A stretch of DNA of 34,599 nucleotides from Sedimentitalea xiamensis (lineage in GTDB: Bacteria; Pseudomonadota; Alphaproteobacteria; Rhodobacterales; Rhodobacteraceae), in the NCBI RefSeq assembly GCF_030164465.1, contig NZ_JASNJE010000040.1, forward strand, positions 1 through 34,599. The letters are read 5' to 3'. Each line of letters opens with the position of its first letter. The stretch's first letter is position 1. The notes under the pieces are model-generated. The model did no database searches. It worked only from the letters and a program-made list of their open reading frames with translations, and was not told the origin of the DNA. Shown in pieces: positions 8,293 to 17,695 of this stretch. Position numbers and translations under genes: made by a program.

Positions 8293-9867
8293 ATGTCTGA
8301 TCTGCGCGAAGCCGCCCTTGCGTCCAAAGCCTGGCCTTTCGAAGAGGCGCGCCGGGTGGCGAAACGCTACGAGAAGACGCCGCCGGAAAAGGGCTACGTG
8401 CTGTTCGAGACCGGCTATGGCCCGTCTGGTCTTCCCCATATCGGCACCTTCGGCGAGGTCGCGCGCACCACGATGATCCGGCGCGCGTTCGAGGTGATAA
8501 GCGACATTCCGACCAAGCTGATCTGTTTTTCGGACGATCTGGACGGGATGCGCAAGGTCCCGGGCAACGTGCCCAACCCCGGGACGTTGACGGACTACCT
8601 GCAATTGCCGCTGACCAGCGTGCCGGACCCGTTCGAGGAGTTCGAAAGCTTCGGGCATCACAACAACGCGATGCTGCGGCGGTTCCTGGATACGTTCGGT
8701 TTTGAATACGAATTCATCAGCGCGACGGATTTCTACGCATCCGGTCGGTTCGATGCGGTGCTGCTGCGTTGCGCCGAACGCTATGACGAGATCATGGCGA
8801 TCATGCTGAAGAGTCTCCGCGAGGAGCGTCGTCAGACCTATTCGATCTTTCTGCCGGTCCATCCGGAAACCGGGCGAGTGCTCTATGTGCCGATGAAAGA
8901 GGTGAATGCCGCCGAGGGCACCATCACCTTTGACGACGAAGACGGCCGGGAATGGACGCTTCCGGTGACGGGCGGCAAGGTGAAATTGCAGTGGAAACCG
9001 GATTTCGGAGCGCGTTGGGCTGCTCTGGGCGTGGATTTCGAGATGTATGGCAAGGATCATTCCACGAACACGCCGATCTATGACGGTATCTGCCGGGCGC
9101 TGGGAGAACGTCCGCCGGAGCATTTCACCTATGAATTGTTTCTGGACGAGAACGGGCAGAAGATCTCGAAGTCCAGCGGCAACGGTGTGTCGATCGACGA
9201 ATGGCTGACCTACGCCAGCACCGAGAGCCTGTCGTATTTCATGTATCAGAAACCCAAGACGGCCAAGCGGATGTATTTCGACGTGATTCCCAAGGCGGTC
9301 GACGAATATCACCAGCAGTTGCGCGCCTATGCGGATCAGGACCTGAAGGCGCGGCTGAACAACCCGGTGTGGCACATCCACGGTGGCGACGTGCCCGCGA
9401 GCACTCTGATCGTGCCGTTCGCCATGCTGTTGAACCTCGCGTCGGTGTCGGGCGCGCAGGACAAGGAGCAGTTGTGGGGCTTCATCCGCCGTTACGCACC
9501 CGAGGCCAGCCCCGCCAGCCATCCGGATCTGGACGCCGCGGCAGGTTTTGCCGTGCGGTATTTCAACGATTTCGTCAAACCCACGCGGGTCTTTCGTGCG
9601 CCGACCGACCAGGAACGCGAGGCATTGCAGGTTCTGCGGGCGGAGCTCGCCGCCTATGACGGGCGCGTGGAGGACGAGGCGTTGCAGTCCATCGTCTATA
9701 GCGTCGGACGCGACCGGTTCGACCCGATGCGCGGCTGGTTCACGGCGCTCTACGAGGTGCTTTTGGGCGCCAGCCAGGGACCGCGGTTCGGCGGGTTCAT
9801 CGCGCTTTACGGCGTCGATGAAACGGTGGCGCTGATTGACAAGGCGCTTGCGGGCGAACTGGCCTGA
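8293..9867 (+). CDS. lysK: Lysyl-tRNA synthetase, class I
   Basis: This is the class I (Rossmann-fold) LysRS found in archaea and many alphaproteobacteria, not the class II LysS of E. coli. The 524-residue enzyme charges tRNA-Lys. The HIGH motif appears as [12 protein letters not shown] near residue 44 and the KMSKS motif as KISKSSG near residue 295. The MYGKDH segment before it and the C-terminal helical anticodon-binding region are present. I chose the ATG at 8293 (MSDLREAA) because GGAGAG lies six bases upstream; an in-frame start at 8263 is less well supported. It is transcribed divergently from the TerB gene. Confidence 0.95.
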   Translation: MSDLREAALASKAWPFEEARRVAKRYEKTPPEKGYVLFETGYGPSGLPHIGTFGEVARTTMIRRAFEVISDIPTKLICFSDDLDGMRKVPGNVPNPGTLTDYLQLPLTSVPDPFEEFESFGHHNNAMLRRFLDTFGFEYEFISATDFYASGRFDAVLLRCAERYDEIMAIMLKSLREERRQTYSIFLPVHPETGRVLYVPMKEVNAAEGTITFDDEDGREWTLPVTGGKVKLQWKPDFGARWAALGVDFEMYGKDHSTNTPIYDGICRALGERPPEHFTYELFLDENGQKISKSSGNGVSIDEWLTYASTESLSYFMYQKPKTAKRMYFDVIPKAVDEYHQQLRAYADQDLKARLNNPVWHIHGGDVPASTLIVPFAMLLNLASVSGAQDKEQLWGFIRRYAPEASPASHPDLDAAAGFAVRYFNDFVKPTRVFRAPTDQEREALQVLRAELAAYDGRVEDEALQSIVYSVGRDRFDPMRGWFTALYEVLLGASQGPRFGGFIALYGVDETVALIDKALAGELA

Positions 9868-9933
9868 TCCCGGCGACCCTGTTGACGAAGTTCGGCGTTC
9901 TCCTAGATCCAATGGATCAGTTGGAGAACGGCG

Positions 9934-10335
9934 ATGCGGGGACTTTTCTTGATTTGCGCCGTAATCGCCGGCCTGTCCGGGCCGGCGCTGTCGCAGAGCG
10001 ATGACATCCGGGCCACGATCGGGTCGCAGATCGAAGCATTCCAGGCGGATGATTTCGCGCGCGCCTTTACCTATGCCAGCCCGGACATCCGCCGGGTGTT
10101 TCGCACGCCGGAAAATTTCGGCGCGATGGTGCGGGGTGGGTATCCGATGGTCTGGCGGCCTTCGGACGTGCGTTTCCTGGAACTGCGCGAGATTGCGGGC
10201 GCCCTTTGGCAGAAGGTAATGGTCACGGATGCCAAGGGCCGCGTGCATATCCTCGACTACCAGATGATCGAGATCGATGGCGGCTGGAAGATCAATGGCG
10301 TTCAGCTTGTCCAGGCAGGTGGCGCGAACGCCTGA
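9934..10335 (+). CDS. DUF4864 family exported protein
   Basis: The 133-residue protein has a signal peptide (MRGLFLICAVIAGLSGPALS). It is followed by a small alpha/beta domain of the DUF4864 type: IRATIGSQIEAFQADDFARAFTYASPDIR, then VFRTPENFGAMVRGGYPMVW and a final DGGWKINGVQL strand. The fold resembles NTF2-like domains. No active site can be assigned. The start is supported by TTGGAGAA eight bases upstream. It lies 66 bases after lysK on the same strand and may be cotranscribed. Function unknown. Confidence 0.8.
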   Translation: MRGLFLICAVIAGLSGPALSQSDDIRATIGSQIEAFQADDFARAFTYASPDIRRVFRTPENFGAMVRGGYPMVWRPSDVRFLELREIAGALWQKVMVTDAKGRVHILDYQMIEIDGGWKINGVQLVQAGGANA

Positions 10336-10379
10336 CGGGCGCGCGATACTCGGCATCGCCGTGACCTGTCGCCGGGAAG

Positions 10380-10394
10380 GCACCGTGACGGTGC
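10380..10394 (+). terminator. Short hairpin after the DUF4864 gene
   Basis: GCACCG pairs with CGGTGC across a TGA loop about 45 bases past the stop codon. A CCCTTTTT run follows only about 30 bases later, so termination here is uncertain. Confidence 0.3.
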
Positions 10395-10516
10395 TGTGAG
10401 GTGGCTTTAACCCTTTTTGCATACTTCCCTTTTCTGCGTTCCGGCGAGATCGGAACCCATCGGTTTTTGGCCGGTCGGGCAGTGATCCGGCGGGTGGTAT
10501 TCGGAAAGGGAATTGG

Positions 10517-12802
10517 ATGAACAAGGCGATCACCGACGGCGTACTGCTGATGCCCCCCGCGTTCGGCAACGGGCTGGACATGTGGTCCAGCGGCAATGGA
10601 ACGCCGGGCTCGGACACCTACGAAGGCGCCGTCAATGCGGTGCTGGTGCCTGCGGATCAGGATTTCGGCGGCTGTCTGGAACTTCAGAAGACCGCATCCG
10701 TCCAGAAGCTGCGCTACATGGGGGAAACGCCGCTGCTGCCGAATTGCTACCTGCGTGTGCGGGCGCGCATCAAGGCGGTTGGCGGCAACCTTCCTGCAGT
10801 GCGAATCGCCGCCTGGGCCGGTGGTGCCGGTGGCGTTCATGTCGATGGTGTCGTCGAAGTCGGACCGACCGTGGCGATCGCGACCTATGGCGATGTGGTC
10901 GAGATTGCCGCAATCGTCGGACCGGGACCGCGCGGCGGCGTCGACATGGTCTGGGGCCGGCAGGCGATCTACGGTCACTTCGGCCTTGACCTGACCGGCC
11001 CCAATGGCGGTGTTGTCCGTATCGACGACATCGAGATCAAGGACGTTACCAGCGTGTTCCTGCGGGACATGATCAATGTGGTGGACGTGCGCGATTTCGG
11101 CGCCGTCGGCGATGGCGTGACCGATGATTCCGCAGCCTTCGAAGCTGCGGACGATGCGGCGGGCGGGCGTCATGTTCTGGTGCCCGCAGGGGTCTACCGG
11201 CTGGACGAAAGCGTGACTCTGAACGCTCCGGCGATCTTTGACGGCACTGTGAAGATGCCGACCAACAAGATGCTGATCCTGAGCAAGAGTTTCGATCTGC
11301 CGAGCTACATCGCCGCATTCGGAGACGAGGAGCTGGCGTTCAGGAAGGCGTTTCAGGCGCTTCTGAACAATTCCGACCATGAATCGCTGGACATGTGCGG
11401 TCGGAAGGTGACAGTCACCGCGCCGATCGACATGCAGGCCGCGGTGCCCAACAAGACCAGCTACGCCACGCGCCGGGTGATCCGCAACGGGCAGTTGACG
11501 GCGGCGGACGGCGCCGTCTGGAACACGCCGACGATCACGGCGCAGGCCAGCTATTCCGCCAATGATCCGCGCAAGTTGACCAATGTGGCGAACATTGCCA
11601 ACATCCCGGTCGGCGCGCTGGTTGAGGGCAAGGGCGTGGGCCGCGAGATCTATGTCCGGTCCAAGAATGTCGGCGCGGGCGAGATCACCCTGAACGCGCC
11701 CCTGTTCGACGCCGAGGGCACCCAGAATTTCAAGTTCACCGAGTTCAAGTACATGCTGGATTTCAGCGGCTTCAGCCAGCTGAGCCAGTTCTCGATGAGC
11801 GATATCGAATTTCAGTGCAACAAGTATTGCAGCGGGATCCGGCTGGCCCCGTCGGGTCTGACCTTTCATCTGCGGGACTGTTTCATCAGCCGTCCCAAGG
11901 ATCGCGGAATCACCTCTATCGGAACCGGGTGCCAGGGCATTCTGATCGACCGCTGCCAGTTCCTGTCCTCCGAGGATTCGCTGGACGTGCCTGATCGCAC
12001 GTCCCTTGCGATCAACATCAACGCCAACGATGCGAAGCTGCGCAACAATCGCGCTACGCGGTTCAAGCATTTCGCTTTGCTCGGCGGCGCGAACAGTGTC
12101 GTTCTGGGCAATCATTTCTTCCAGGGAGACGACGTGTCAGCGGGTGTGCGCACTGCGGGCCTGATCGTCGCCAGCAACTACACGAACACGACGATCACCG
12201 GAAACTACATCGACAACTGCTCCATCGAATGGACCAACGAACGCGATCCGTCCCCGGATTTCAGCATCGGTTTTTCCTTTGGGGCTATGAGCATCACCGA
12301 TAACATCATGCTGTGCGGTGATGTGGCTCCGTGGTTCGCCTTCATCGTGGTCAAGCCCCATGGCACAGGGCATTACCTGAACGGCGTGACGATCAGCGGC
12401 AACAAGTTCCGCAGTGTCAATGGCATCATCGATCGCGTCGAACGGGTCGACACGAGCTTCTCCGATCTGGATTTCGCCCGCACCAAGCACCTGACCTTTG
12501 CGGCCAATACTTTCCACAATATCGGCAAGCAGGCGTTCAATCCGCTGCGCCTGCGGCACAGAGAAGCCAGTGCATCCTCGACTTGGGCCATCGGCGTGAA
12601 TCGCGAGCTTCCGTTCGAAGGGCATCTGAATGGGGTTGATTCCGTCGTCGCCATGGGGCGGATTTCAGCGTCCGGCGGTGCGGCCAATTTCGCGATGCCC
12701 TATGCGGAAACCCGGAAGGGGGCCGGCAAGGACGAGGCGCGTCTGATCTGGAACCAGCCGGTGAGCGGCGAAGTCGCAGTCACGGTGCGCATGGACTCCT
12801 GA
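10517..12802 (+). CDS. Right-handed beta-helix protein, pectate-lyase-3/GH28-related; possible GTA head-spike (GhsB-like)
   Basis: The 761-residue protein has an N-terminal beta-rich domain (about 1-185). It then shows the Pectate_lyase_3 signature VVDVRDFGAVGDGVTDDSAAF at about 192-212, and a long series of parallel beta-helix turns with asparagine-ladder phrases such as NTTITGNYIDNC and LNGVTISGNKFRSV. There is no signal peptide. This form recalls phage tailspikes and the GhsB head spike of Rhodobacter capsulatus gene transfer agents, which binds capsule and is encoded outside the main GTA cluster. That assignment is inference from architecture and recall. A polysaccharide-degrading or surface-binding enzyme is the alternative. 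It is preceded by AAGGGA seven bases before the ATG and abuts the convergent gene without a gap. Confidence 0.75.
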   Translation: MNKAITDGVLLMPPAFGNGLDMWSSGNGTPGSDTYEGAVNAVLVPADQDFGGCLELQKTASVQKLRYMGETPLLPNCYLRVRARIKAVGGNLPAVRIAAWAGGAGGVHVDGVVEVGPTVAIATYGDVVEIAAIVGPGPRGGVDMVWGRQAIYGHFGLDLTGPNGGVVRIDDIEIKDVTSVFLRDMINVVDVRDFGAVGDGVTDDSAAFEAADDAAGGRHVLVPAGVYRLDESVTLNAPAIFDGTVKMPTNKMLILSKSFDLPSYIAAFGDEELAFRKAFQALLNNSDHESLDMCGRKVTVTAPIDMQAAVPNKTSYATRRVIRNGQLTAADGAVWNTPTITAQASYSANDPRKLTNVANIANIPVGALVEGKGVGREIYVRSKNVGAGEITLNAPLFDAEGTQNFKFTEFKYMLDFSGFSQLSQFSMSDIEFQCNKYCSGIRLAPSGLTFHLRDCFISRPKDRGITSIGTGCQGILIDRCQFLSSEDSLDVPDRTSLAININANDAKLRNNRATRFKHFALLGGANSVVLGNHFFQGDDVSAGVRTAGLIVASNYTNTTITGNYIDNCSIEWTNERDPSPDFSIGFSFGAMSITDNIMLCGDVAPWFAFIVVKPHGTGHYLNGVTISGNKFRSVNGIIDRVERVDTSFSDLDFARTKHLTFAANTFHNIGKQAFNPLRLRHREASASSTWAIGVNRELPFEGHLNGVDSVVAMGRISASGGAANFAMPYAETRKGAGKDEARLIWNQPVSGEVAVTVRMDS

Positions 12803-13291
12803 TCAGGCGGAGCCTGGGTCCAGATCATGCGGGGACAGGACGAAAGCCTTGCCGAAGCCGCCATTCAGATGCGCCTGCTGGACATCGAACAGGACGAATG
12901 AAAAGTCGGCGAAACCGATGTAGAGCTTCGATTTCGGATGGTCGCGCAGGTAATGCGCGGCCATTTCCGCGTGGCTGTCCGAGTCGCGCGGCAGGAACCT
13001 CGCGCGGGCCTGCAATGTCAGCCGCGGCTGGTTCAGCGGGTCGCCCCGGCCGTTCGCCTCGCCCAGCAGGAGCGAGCAGGCAGGATTGCCGCGCAGGGCG
13101 GTCGTGTGCGCGGACAGATCCGAAACGAGGCTGACCGGCCGTCCGGCTGGGGACAGCCCGATGGCGATCCGGCTGACCATGGGCGAACCGTCGCGGGTGA
13201 TGACGCCCAGGGACGCGATCCTTGCGGCGCGCATCAGCGACAGCGCGAGGTCGCGGGCGCCATCATCGGTGGGGCGGATCGGATTGACCAT
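12803..13291 (-). CDS. Pyridoxamine 5'-phosphate oxidase-like (HugZ-type) FMN-binding split-barrel protein
   Basis: The 162-residue protein has the split-barrel signature LMRAARIASLGVITRDGSPMVSRIAIGLSPAGRPVSLVSDL, followed by HTTALRGNPACSLLLGE. The same order is seen in HugZ/HutZ-like heme-utilisation proteins and other PNPOx-fold members. It probably binds flavin or heme in the cytoplasm. The HugZ C-terminal DUF2470 domain is absent, so heme degradation is not established. I start at the ATG at 13291, where homology begins; a TTG at 13315 would add eight residues. Its stop codon lies back to back with that of the beta-helix gene. Confidence 0.8.
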   Translation of the reverse strand: MVNPIRPTDDGARDLALSLMRAARIASLGVITRDGSPMVSRIAIGLSPAGRPVSLVSDLSAHTTALRGNPACSLLLGEANGRGDPLNQPRLTLQARARFLPRDSDSHAEMAAHYLRDHPKSKLYIGFADFSFVLFDVQQAHLNGGFGKAFVLSPHDLDPGSA

Positions 13292-13340
13292 GCGGGCAGC
13301 GTAAAGCGCCGCCAATTGCGGTCAAGTCGGATCGACGGCC

Positions 13341-14006
13341 CTAGAAATTGCGCCAGAGTCCGAAACTCAGACCAAGGGTCTTTTGCGCCGCCGATCGTCC
13401 TTCGATGCCGATGACCCAGGTGCTTTTCCCCATGTCGAACATGACGCCGGGCGTGATCGCCCAGGCCAGCGGCTTGTCCGTGACATAGGCGGTTTCCAGC
13501 TTCACAAGCGGCCGGATTTTCCACCCCGATGACATGCCGATGACCGCGTCCAGCTTGAACGCCGGATCGTCGAGTCCCACGCGCATTTCATAGGCGGTTT
13601 CGACGCCCATCCACCCGTTGCCCCAACGGCTTTCGAAGCCGCGTCCGACAGCAAGGGCAAACTTGTACATCGGTGACCACTGATCCTGCCATCTGTGCTT
13701 GCCGATCCCCAGTTGGGCCGCATAGCGGGTGCGTCGATCCGTCGGGCCGAGGGGCAGGCGAGCGAAAACCAGCGCATGTCCTGCCTTGGCACGCACCTCG
13801 TTGACATCCAGTCCAAGCGTGACAAACGGAGCCAGCCCGTATTCCGCATAGAAAGAGGTCTCGTATTCCGGCAGCATCTCCATGTTGCCGCGCACGGTGG
13901 TTCCGACGGCAAAGAAGGCCGTCTTGTGATCGCGCAACCAGGCGCCGGCCAGGGCCGGAGGCGCAGCGAATGCGCTTAGCAACAGGGCAGCCAACGCAAG
14001 GCGCAT
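13341..14006 (-). CDS. Exported protein with predicted outer-membrane barrel, function unknown
   Basis: The 221-residue product has a signal peptide (MRLALAALLLSAFAAPPALAG). It is followed by alternating hydrophobic and aromatic strands (FYAEYGLAPFVTLGLDVN, YAAQLGIGKHRW, WMGVETAYEMRVG, WVIGIEGRS) and ends in GLSFGLWRNF, a terminal phenylalanine typical of outer-membrane barrels. I do not recognise a named family with confidence; it resembles conserved Rhodobacterales proteins of unknown function. The ATG at 14006 is preceded by GGAGG. It is divergent from the ParA-like gene. Confidence 0.7.
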   Translation of the reverse strand: MRLALAALLLSAFAAPPALAGAWLRDHKTAFFAVGTTVRGNMEMLPEYETSFYAEYGLAPFVTLGLDVNEVRAKAGHALVFARLPLGPTDRRTRYAAQLGIGKHRWQDQWSPMYKFALAVGRGFESRWGNGWMGVETAYEMRVGLDDPAFKLDAVIGMSSGWKIRPLVKLETAYVTDKPLAWAITPGVMFDMGKSTWVIGIEGRSAAQKTLGLSFGLWRNF

Positions 14007-14138
14007 TGAGCATCCTCCAACGGGAACAATCCGCAAACTTGGTTAACAGGGTGTTACCGGAGGACTGATCCCTGTCTGATTGGCCATTGCGGCCGTCCGC
14101 CAACCGGCTATGCTGCGGCGCGGCAGTCTGGAGCGTTT

Positions 14139-14771
14139 ATGGGACAGGTCATCACGATTGCACAGCAGAAGGGCGGCGCGGGCAAGACGACGCTGGCGGT
14201 GAATCTGGCTGTGGGATTTGCGCGCGCGGGCCGAACGGTTGCCCTGATGGACACTGATCCGCAAGGCAGCGCGGGGCGCTGGTTCATGACCCGCCTGGAA
14301 CAATCGGATGCGCCCGGCCTCGAATTTTCCACGGCATCGGCCTGGGGTGTGCCCTACGAATGCCGCAAGCTGGCCGAAAAGAACGACATCGTGATCATCG
14401 ACACTCCGCCGAAGGCCGACAGCGATCTGCGTCCGGCGCTGCGTGCCGCCGATCTCGTGCTGATACCGGTGGCGACGTCGCATCTCGATCTCTGGGCGGT
14501 GGAAGCGGTGCTGGATCTGGCGCGCCGCGAAGACAAGCCGGCGCTGATCGTCATGACGCGGGGACGCGCCGGCACCCGGCTGGCGGATGACGTGACCCGG
14601 AAGGCGGGCGAAATGGCGGCCGAGGTGGCCGCGACGACCATGGCCAATCGCGTGGTCTATGCCGAAACCCTGGGTCAGGGCCGCGCCGCCCCGGAGGCGC
14701 CGCGCGGGCCGGCCCATGAGGAAGTCGAAAATTTGGTGCGCGAAGTGGAGGCGCGGCTGAACCACCTGTGA
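14139..14771 (+). CDS. ParA/MinD-type P-loop ATPase
   Basis: The 210-residue protein has the deviant Walker A of the ParA group ([16 protein letters not shown], residues 8-23) and the A' motif [13 protein letters not shown]. The switch/Walker B phrase is [13 protein letters not shown], and [16 protein letters not shown] follows. Such ATPases dimerise on ATP and position DNA or protein complexes. No parB or parS partner lies beside it, so this is an orphan ParA-like protein, probably chromosomal rather than a replicon partition system. It is followed 29 bases later by the ABM-domain gene on the same strand. Confidence 0.85.
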   Translation: MGQVITIAQQKGGAGKTTLAVNLAVGFARAGRTVALMDTDPQGSAGRWFMTRLEQSDAPGLEFSTASAWGVPYECRKLAEKNDIVIIDTPPKADSDLRPALRAADLVLIPVATSHLDLWAVEAVLDLARREDKPALIVMTRGRAGTRLADDVTRKAGEMAAEVAATTMANRVVYAETLGQGRAAPEAPRGPAHEEVENLVREVEARLNHL

Positions 14772-14800
14772 TAGGCTGATCCGAGATCAAGGAGGTTCAG

Positions 14801-15121
14801 ATGCAAACCATTACCCAGGACGGCACCATCCAGACCGTCATCACCACATTCGAGATGTCTCCGGGAACCTGCCAGGACCTGCTGGACGCGCTGACGGACG
14901 CCTACGAGTCCTTCATCAGCAAGCAGCCCGGTTTCATCGCCGCAAGCCTGCATGTGAACGATGCGCAGACCCGGATCGCGAACTATTCGCAGTGGACGAA
15001 ACGCGAGGATTTCCAGGCGATGCTGCGCAGCGACGAAATGCGCGCGCGCAACCGCAAGATCAACGAACTGTGCCGGTCCTTCGAGCCGGTGATGTACGAG
15101 GTCGCCGCCACCTTCGGCTGA
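14801..15121 (+). CDS. Antibiotic biosynthesis monooxygenase (ABM) domain protein
   Basis: The 106-residue protein has the small ferredoxin-like ABM fold: TVITTFEMSPGTCQDLLDAL, QPGFIAASLHVNDAQTRIANYSQW, and a C-terminal FEPVMYEVAATFG strand. Members dimerise and act as cofactor-free monooxygenases, heme-degrading enzymes or simple binding proteins; the sequence does not say which. It has a strong ribosome site (AAGGAGG, six bases before the ATG). It is likely in an operon with the preceding ParA gene and the following zinc-ribbon gene. Confidence 0.82.
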   Translation: MQTITQDGTIQTVITTFEMSPGTCQDLLDALTDAYESFISKQPGFIAASLHVNDAQTRIANYSQWTKREDFQAMLRSDEMRARNRKINELCRSFEPVMYEVAATFG

Positions 15122-15185
15122 CCGCCCGGCGTTGAAAACGCCGACCTGTGTCGCCATATCCGACGGGCAACAAGAGGAGATGATG

Positions 15186-15440
15186 ATGCAGTGTCCAATT
15201 GACGGAACGACTCTGGTGATGACCGACCGGAGCGGGGTCGAGATCGACTATTGTCCGCAATGCCGGGGCGTCTGGCTGGACCGGGGCGAGCTGGACAAGA
15301 TCATCGAAAGCAGCGCTGGCCAGACTCCGCCACCACAGGCAGCTGCTCCGGCCTACCCGGACCCTCAGGCGGGCTATGCGCGAAAACCACAGGGCAGGAA
15401 GCGGCGTGGCGGGTTTCTCGAAGATATATTCGATTTCTGA
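15186..15440 (+). CDS. TFIIB-type zinc-ribbon protein (zf-TFIIB)
   Basis: The 84-residue protein opens with a CPIDGTTL...YCPQCRGVWLDRGELDKII zinc ribbon. Its cysteines (CPxD plus CPQC) and the trailing GVWLDRGEL are diagnostic of the bacterial zf-TFIIB family. A Pro/Gln/Ala-rich linker and a basic GRKRRGGFLEDIFDF tail follow. The role is unknown. Three ATG codons stand in tandem at 15180, 15183 and 15186. The GAGGAG at 15174-15179 fits the third with six-base spacing, so I start there. A perfect palindrome lies at the stop codon. Confidence 0.8.
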   Translation: MQCPIDGTTLVMTDRSGVEIDYCPQCRGVWLDRGELDKIIESSAGQTPPPQAAAPAYPDPQAGYARKPQGRKRRGGFLEDIFDF

Positions 15441-15459
15441 CGCCGCCGGCCGGCGGCGT
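15440..15459. terminator. 20-bp perfect palindrome at the end of the zinc-ribbon gene
   Basis: The ten bases ACGCCGCCGG are followed directly by their reverse complement, beginning at the last base of the stop codon. It could form a GC hairpin that slows or ends transcription, but no T-run follows. Its symmetry would also suit a protein-binding site. Confidence 0.4.
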
Positions 15460-15526
15460 GATCTGTGTCATTGTCACTGCGAAAATCGGCGTGCAGTATG
15501 TGCACAACAGATAAGGGAGACATCTG

Positions 15527-15934
15527 ATGTACCACAATATTCTCGTTCCGATTTCCTTTGACACAGAGCGCGACACCTCGGGCACGCTGAAACTCGCGAA
15601 GCTGCTGGCGACTCCGGATGCGAAGATCACGCTTCTGCATGTGGTCGAACATATTCCGGGCTACGCGATTTCCTACATGCCCGAAGACTACCTGCGCGAG
15701 GCGCGTCAGGCGATTCAGGGCCAGCTCGACGATATGGCGGCGGACCTGCCCAATGCCGACGGCGTGGTCATCGAAGGCCATTCCGGCCGGTCGATCCTGG
15801 ATTGGGCGGACGAAAACAAACCCGATCTGATCATCATCGCATCACACCGTCCCGGCATGCAGGACCTTCTTCTGGGGTCCACCGCCGCCAAGGTGGTGCG
15901 GCATGCGGGCTGTGCCGTGCACGTGGTGCGCTGA
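15527..15934 (+). CDS. Universal stress protein (UspA family)
   Basis: The 135-residue cytoplasmic protein has the Usp fold: MYHNILVPISFD at the N-terminus, ITLLHVVEHIPGY, then the ATP-binding loop near the end as IIIASHRPGMQDLLLGSTAAKVVRHAGCAVHVVR (G-x2-G-x9-G[ST] type). Such proteins bind nucleotide and are induced by stress. The start has AAGGGAG eight bases upstream. It is a single gene, not obviously tied to a transporter or oxidase partner. Confidence 0.9.
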   Translation: MYHNILVPISFDTERDTSGTLKLAKLLATPDAKITLLHVVEHIPGYAISYMPEDYLREARQAIQGQLDDMAADLPNADGVVIEGHSGRSILDWADENKPDLIIIASHRPGMQDLLLGSTAAKVVRHAGCAVHVVR

Positions 15935-16099
15935 CCTGGGCGAAGCCGCGGGTTGGCAGCCTGGCGGGCATGGCATCGTCAATGCGTCACCCTGTCAAAG
16001 CGAGAACAGGCGCAAGGCTTGCCGTTTCAAAAGCGACTTGGGCGAACCGCTCGCCCAAGGTATCGCTGCGGACCGGAACAGGCGGCAGGCCCGCCGGTC

Positions 16100-16756
16100 T
16101 TATGTGCGCACGATGAGACCGATCCCCATCCAGCGTTTTTCGTTGTGCGCGAATTCGTAAACGGCGTTCCGGGCGGCGCTGCTGGCTTTGACCTCGTTCC
16201 AGAATCGGACCGTGCCACCATTGTGCTTGTCGTATTCGTGGGCATGGATATCGTGAAAAGCGACCGCTTTGCGGGCGTGGCGGCCCAGATTCAGATAATC
16301 TTTCTTGGCGCCCATGTACGTGTGGTCGCCATCGATAAACACATAGTCGAATTCCTGGTGCGCGAAATCGTCAGACGTATTTGGCGCGCATTTCCGCAGA
16401 TTCAGCAACTGGGAAAATCTGTCGAACGCTACCAGCCGGTCCTGTATGTCAATCATGGAGTAGACCAGCTCGGGGTTGGCTCTCTGAAGAACGGCCGCGG
16501 CGACGTAGGAACTGCCGCCCCAGAAAACCCCGATCTCTGCGGCAGTTCGAATGCCAAGCTTCGCGACAGTCATCAGGTAGTCGACAAACTCCGTTGGAAT
16601 TTGCTGTATGCCGAAAGGGCTTGAGTTCATGTGATCCAGCCAGGGGGTCATTTGCCCCCAGGGTTGGCGGGACAGGCCGAATTCCAGAATTTTCGATAAC
16701 AGGAATGACCGGGACCGAAACTCTTCGTCCGAAGATGCGATGATATCGCCAATCAC
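16100..16756 (-). CDS. Class I SAM-dependent methyltransferase (Methyltransf_24-like)
   Basis: The C-terminal 160 residues carry a Rossmann methyltransferase core: AAEIGVFWGGSSYVAAAVL (SAM-binding motif I), VYSMIDIQD (acidic end of strand 2), FDYVFIDGDHTYMGAKKDY and KAVAFHDIHAHEYDKHNGGTVRFWNEV. It resembles methyltransferases of sugar or cephalosporin-hydroxylase-like enzymes, often in surface polysaccharide loci; the substrate is unknown. The frame stays open far upstream, through the next gene in another frame, so the start must be inside. No in-frame ATG precedes the conserved part. The GTG at 16756 has AAGGA six bases upstream, so I chose it. An N-terminally truncated gene is possible. 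Its AT content is higher than in the neighbours. Confidence 0.7.
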   Translation of the reverse strand: MIGDIIASSDEEFRSRSFLLSKILEFGLSRQPWGQMTPWLDHMNSSPFGIQQIPTEFVDYLMTVAKLGIRTAAEIGVFWGGSSYVAAAVLQRANPELVYSMIDIQDRLVAFDRFSQLLNLRKCAPNTSDDFAHQEFDYVFIDGDHTYMGAKKDYLNLGRHARKAVAFHDIHAHEYDKHNGGTVRFWNEVKASSAARNAVYEFAHNEKRWMGIGLIVRT

Positions 16757-16914
16757 CGTGAGTCCTTTTTCGATATCGGGCTGAAGCAGGGCTTTTCCCG
16801 TTTCAATTGTTCCTGATTCAAGGCACCATCTTATTCTGCACCCGTGGCAAGTCCGCAGATTGCGAGGGTCATGTGTCGGAAACACATCTGACTCGATACG
16901 GACAAAATTCGCCG

Positions 16915-17427
16915 TCAGGACCGCAGGAATACCTTGTCGGAATCCAGTGCGCTGGCGATCCGGGCGAGATGATTGCCGGATGCGTCCGGGGACCGCAGCA
17001 GCCGGGTTCGGGCCTGGTCCAGCGCGGCGGTAAAGGCGGCTTTCGACTGCGGCACGACGCTTTGCCGGATGGCGGCGAAGCTCTGGCCGCGGCGGCGCGC
17101 CGGGGCGGCGGCGGGATCGGCGTTGGTTCTCAGGACAGCCTGCAGACTGGCTTCGACATCGCGCAGCGCCTGTTGCGCGGGCGCGTAGCTTGGGTTCCCC
17201 TCCAGTTGCTGCGCGGCATCGCGATAGTTCTGCCGGTAGCAATCGTAGCGATAGACCGGTTCCAGCGCCTGGCACTGGCGCAACCCGCGTTCCAGCAGGC
17301 GCACGACCTTGTTGGTGGTCCGGTCGCTGAACCCCTGGGCGGAATTGCCATAGTTCCCGTAGCCCTGCGCGAAAACGGGCAGAGCGGCGATCAGCAGGAT
17401 CAGGACGGCGGTCAGAAGGCGCTGCAT
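16915..17427 (-). CDS. Exported alpha-helical protein of unknown function
   Basis: The 170-residue protein begins with a signal peptide (MQRLLTAVLILLIAALPVFAQ). A Gly/Asn/Tyr-rich patch follows (GYGNYGNSAQGF), then helices with a conserved-looking pair of cysteines in LRQCQALEPVYRYDCYRQNYRDAAQQL. It is probably periplasmic. I do not recognise a named domain. A methyltransferase gene follows downstream on the same strand, 158 bases away. Confidence 0.65.
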   Translation of the reverse strand: MQRLLTAVLILLIAALPVFAQGYGNYGNSAQGFSDRTTNKVVRLLERGLRQCQALEPVYRYDCYRQNYRDAAQQLEGNPSYAPAQQALRDVEASLQAVLRTNADPAAAPARRRGQSFAAIRQSVVPQSKAAFTAALDQARTRLLRSPDASGNHLARIASALDSDKVFLRS

Positions 17428-17695
17428 GGCGGAGTTCCCGGATTGTCGCGGCCAGACTAGCGTGGAATCCGGAGCAGAGGAACAGGCGGCGCGGAGGGGC
17501 GGGGGCGAACCGGCCGGAAAACGGTCTCGCGCGGAAGATGCCTGCCAAAAGGGCGCTCCGGCGATGACCCGGCCCCGCGCCGGGCGGGTTTTCGCGCAGG
17601 AGCGGACAGGATGGGGCGACCTGTGCTAAGCTGAAACTCCGGATCGCGGGACCTTGCGCCCGGATCCGTTTCAAAGATGCAGAAAGGACATGATC

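Noticed and set aside
8212-10617. 801-codon open frame on the minus strand opposite lysK
   Set aside because: Antisense shadow of lysK and the DUF4864 gene; no domain, and both opposite genes are clear.
10292-12115. 607-codon minus-strand frame opposite the beta-helix gene
   Set aside because: Composition-driven shadow rich in Arg, His and Asp; the plus-strand protein has a recognised fold.
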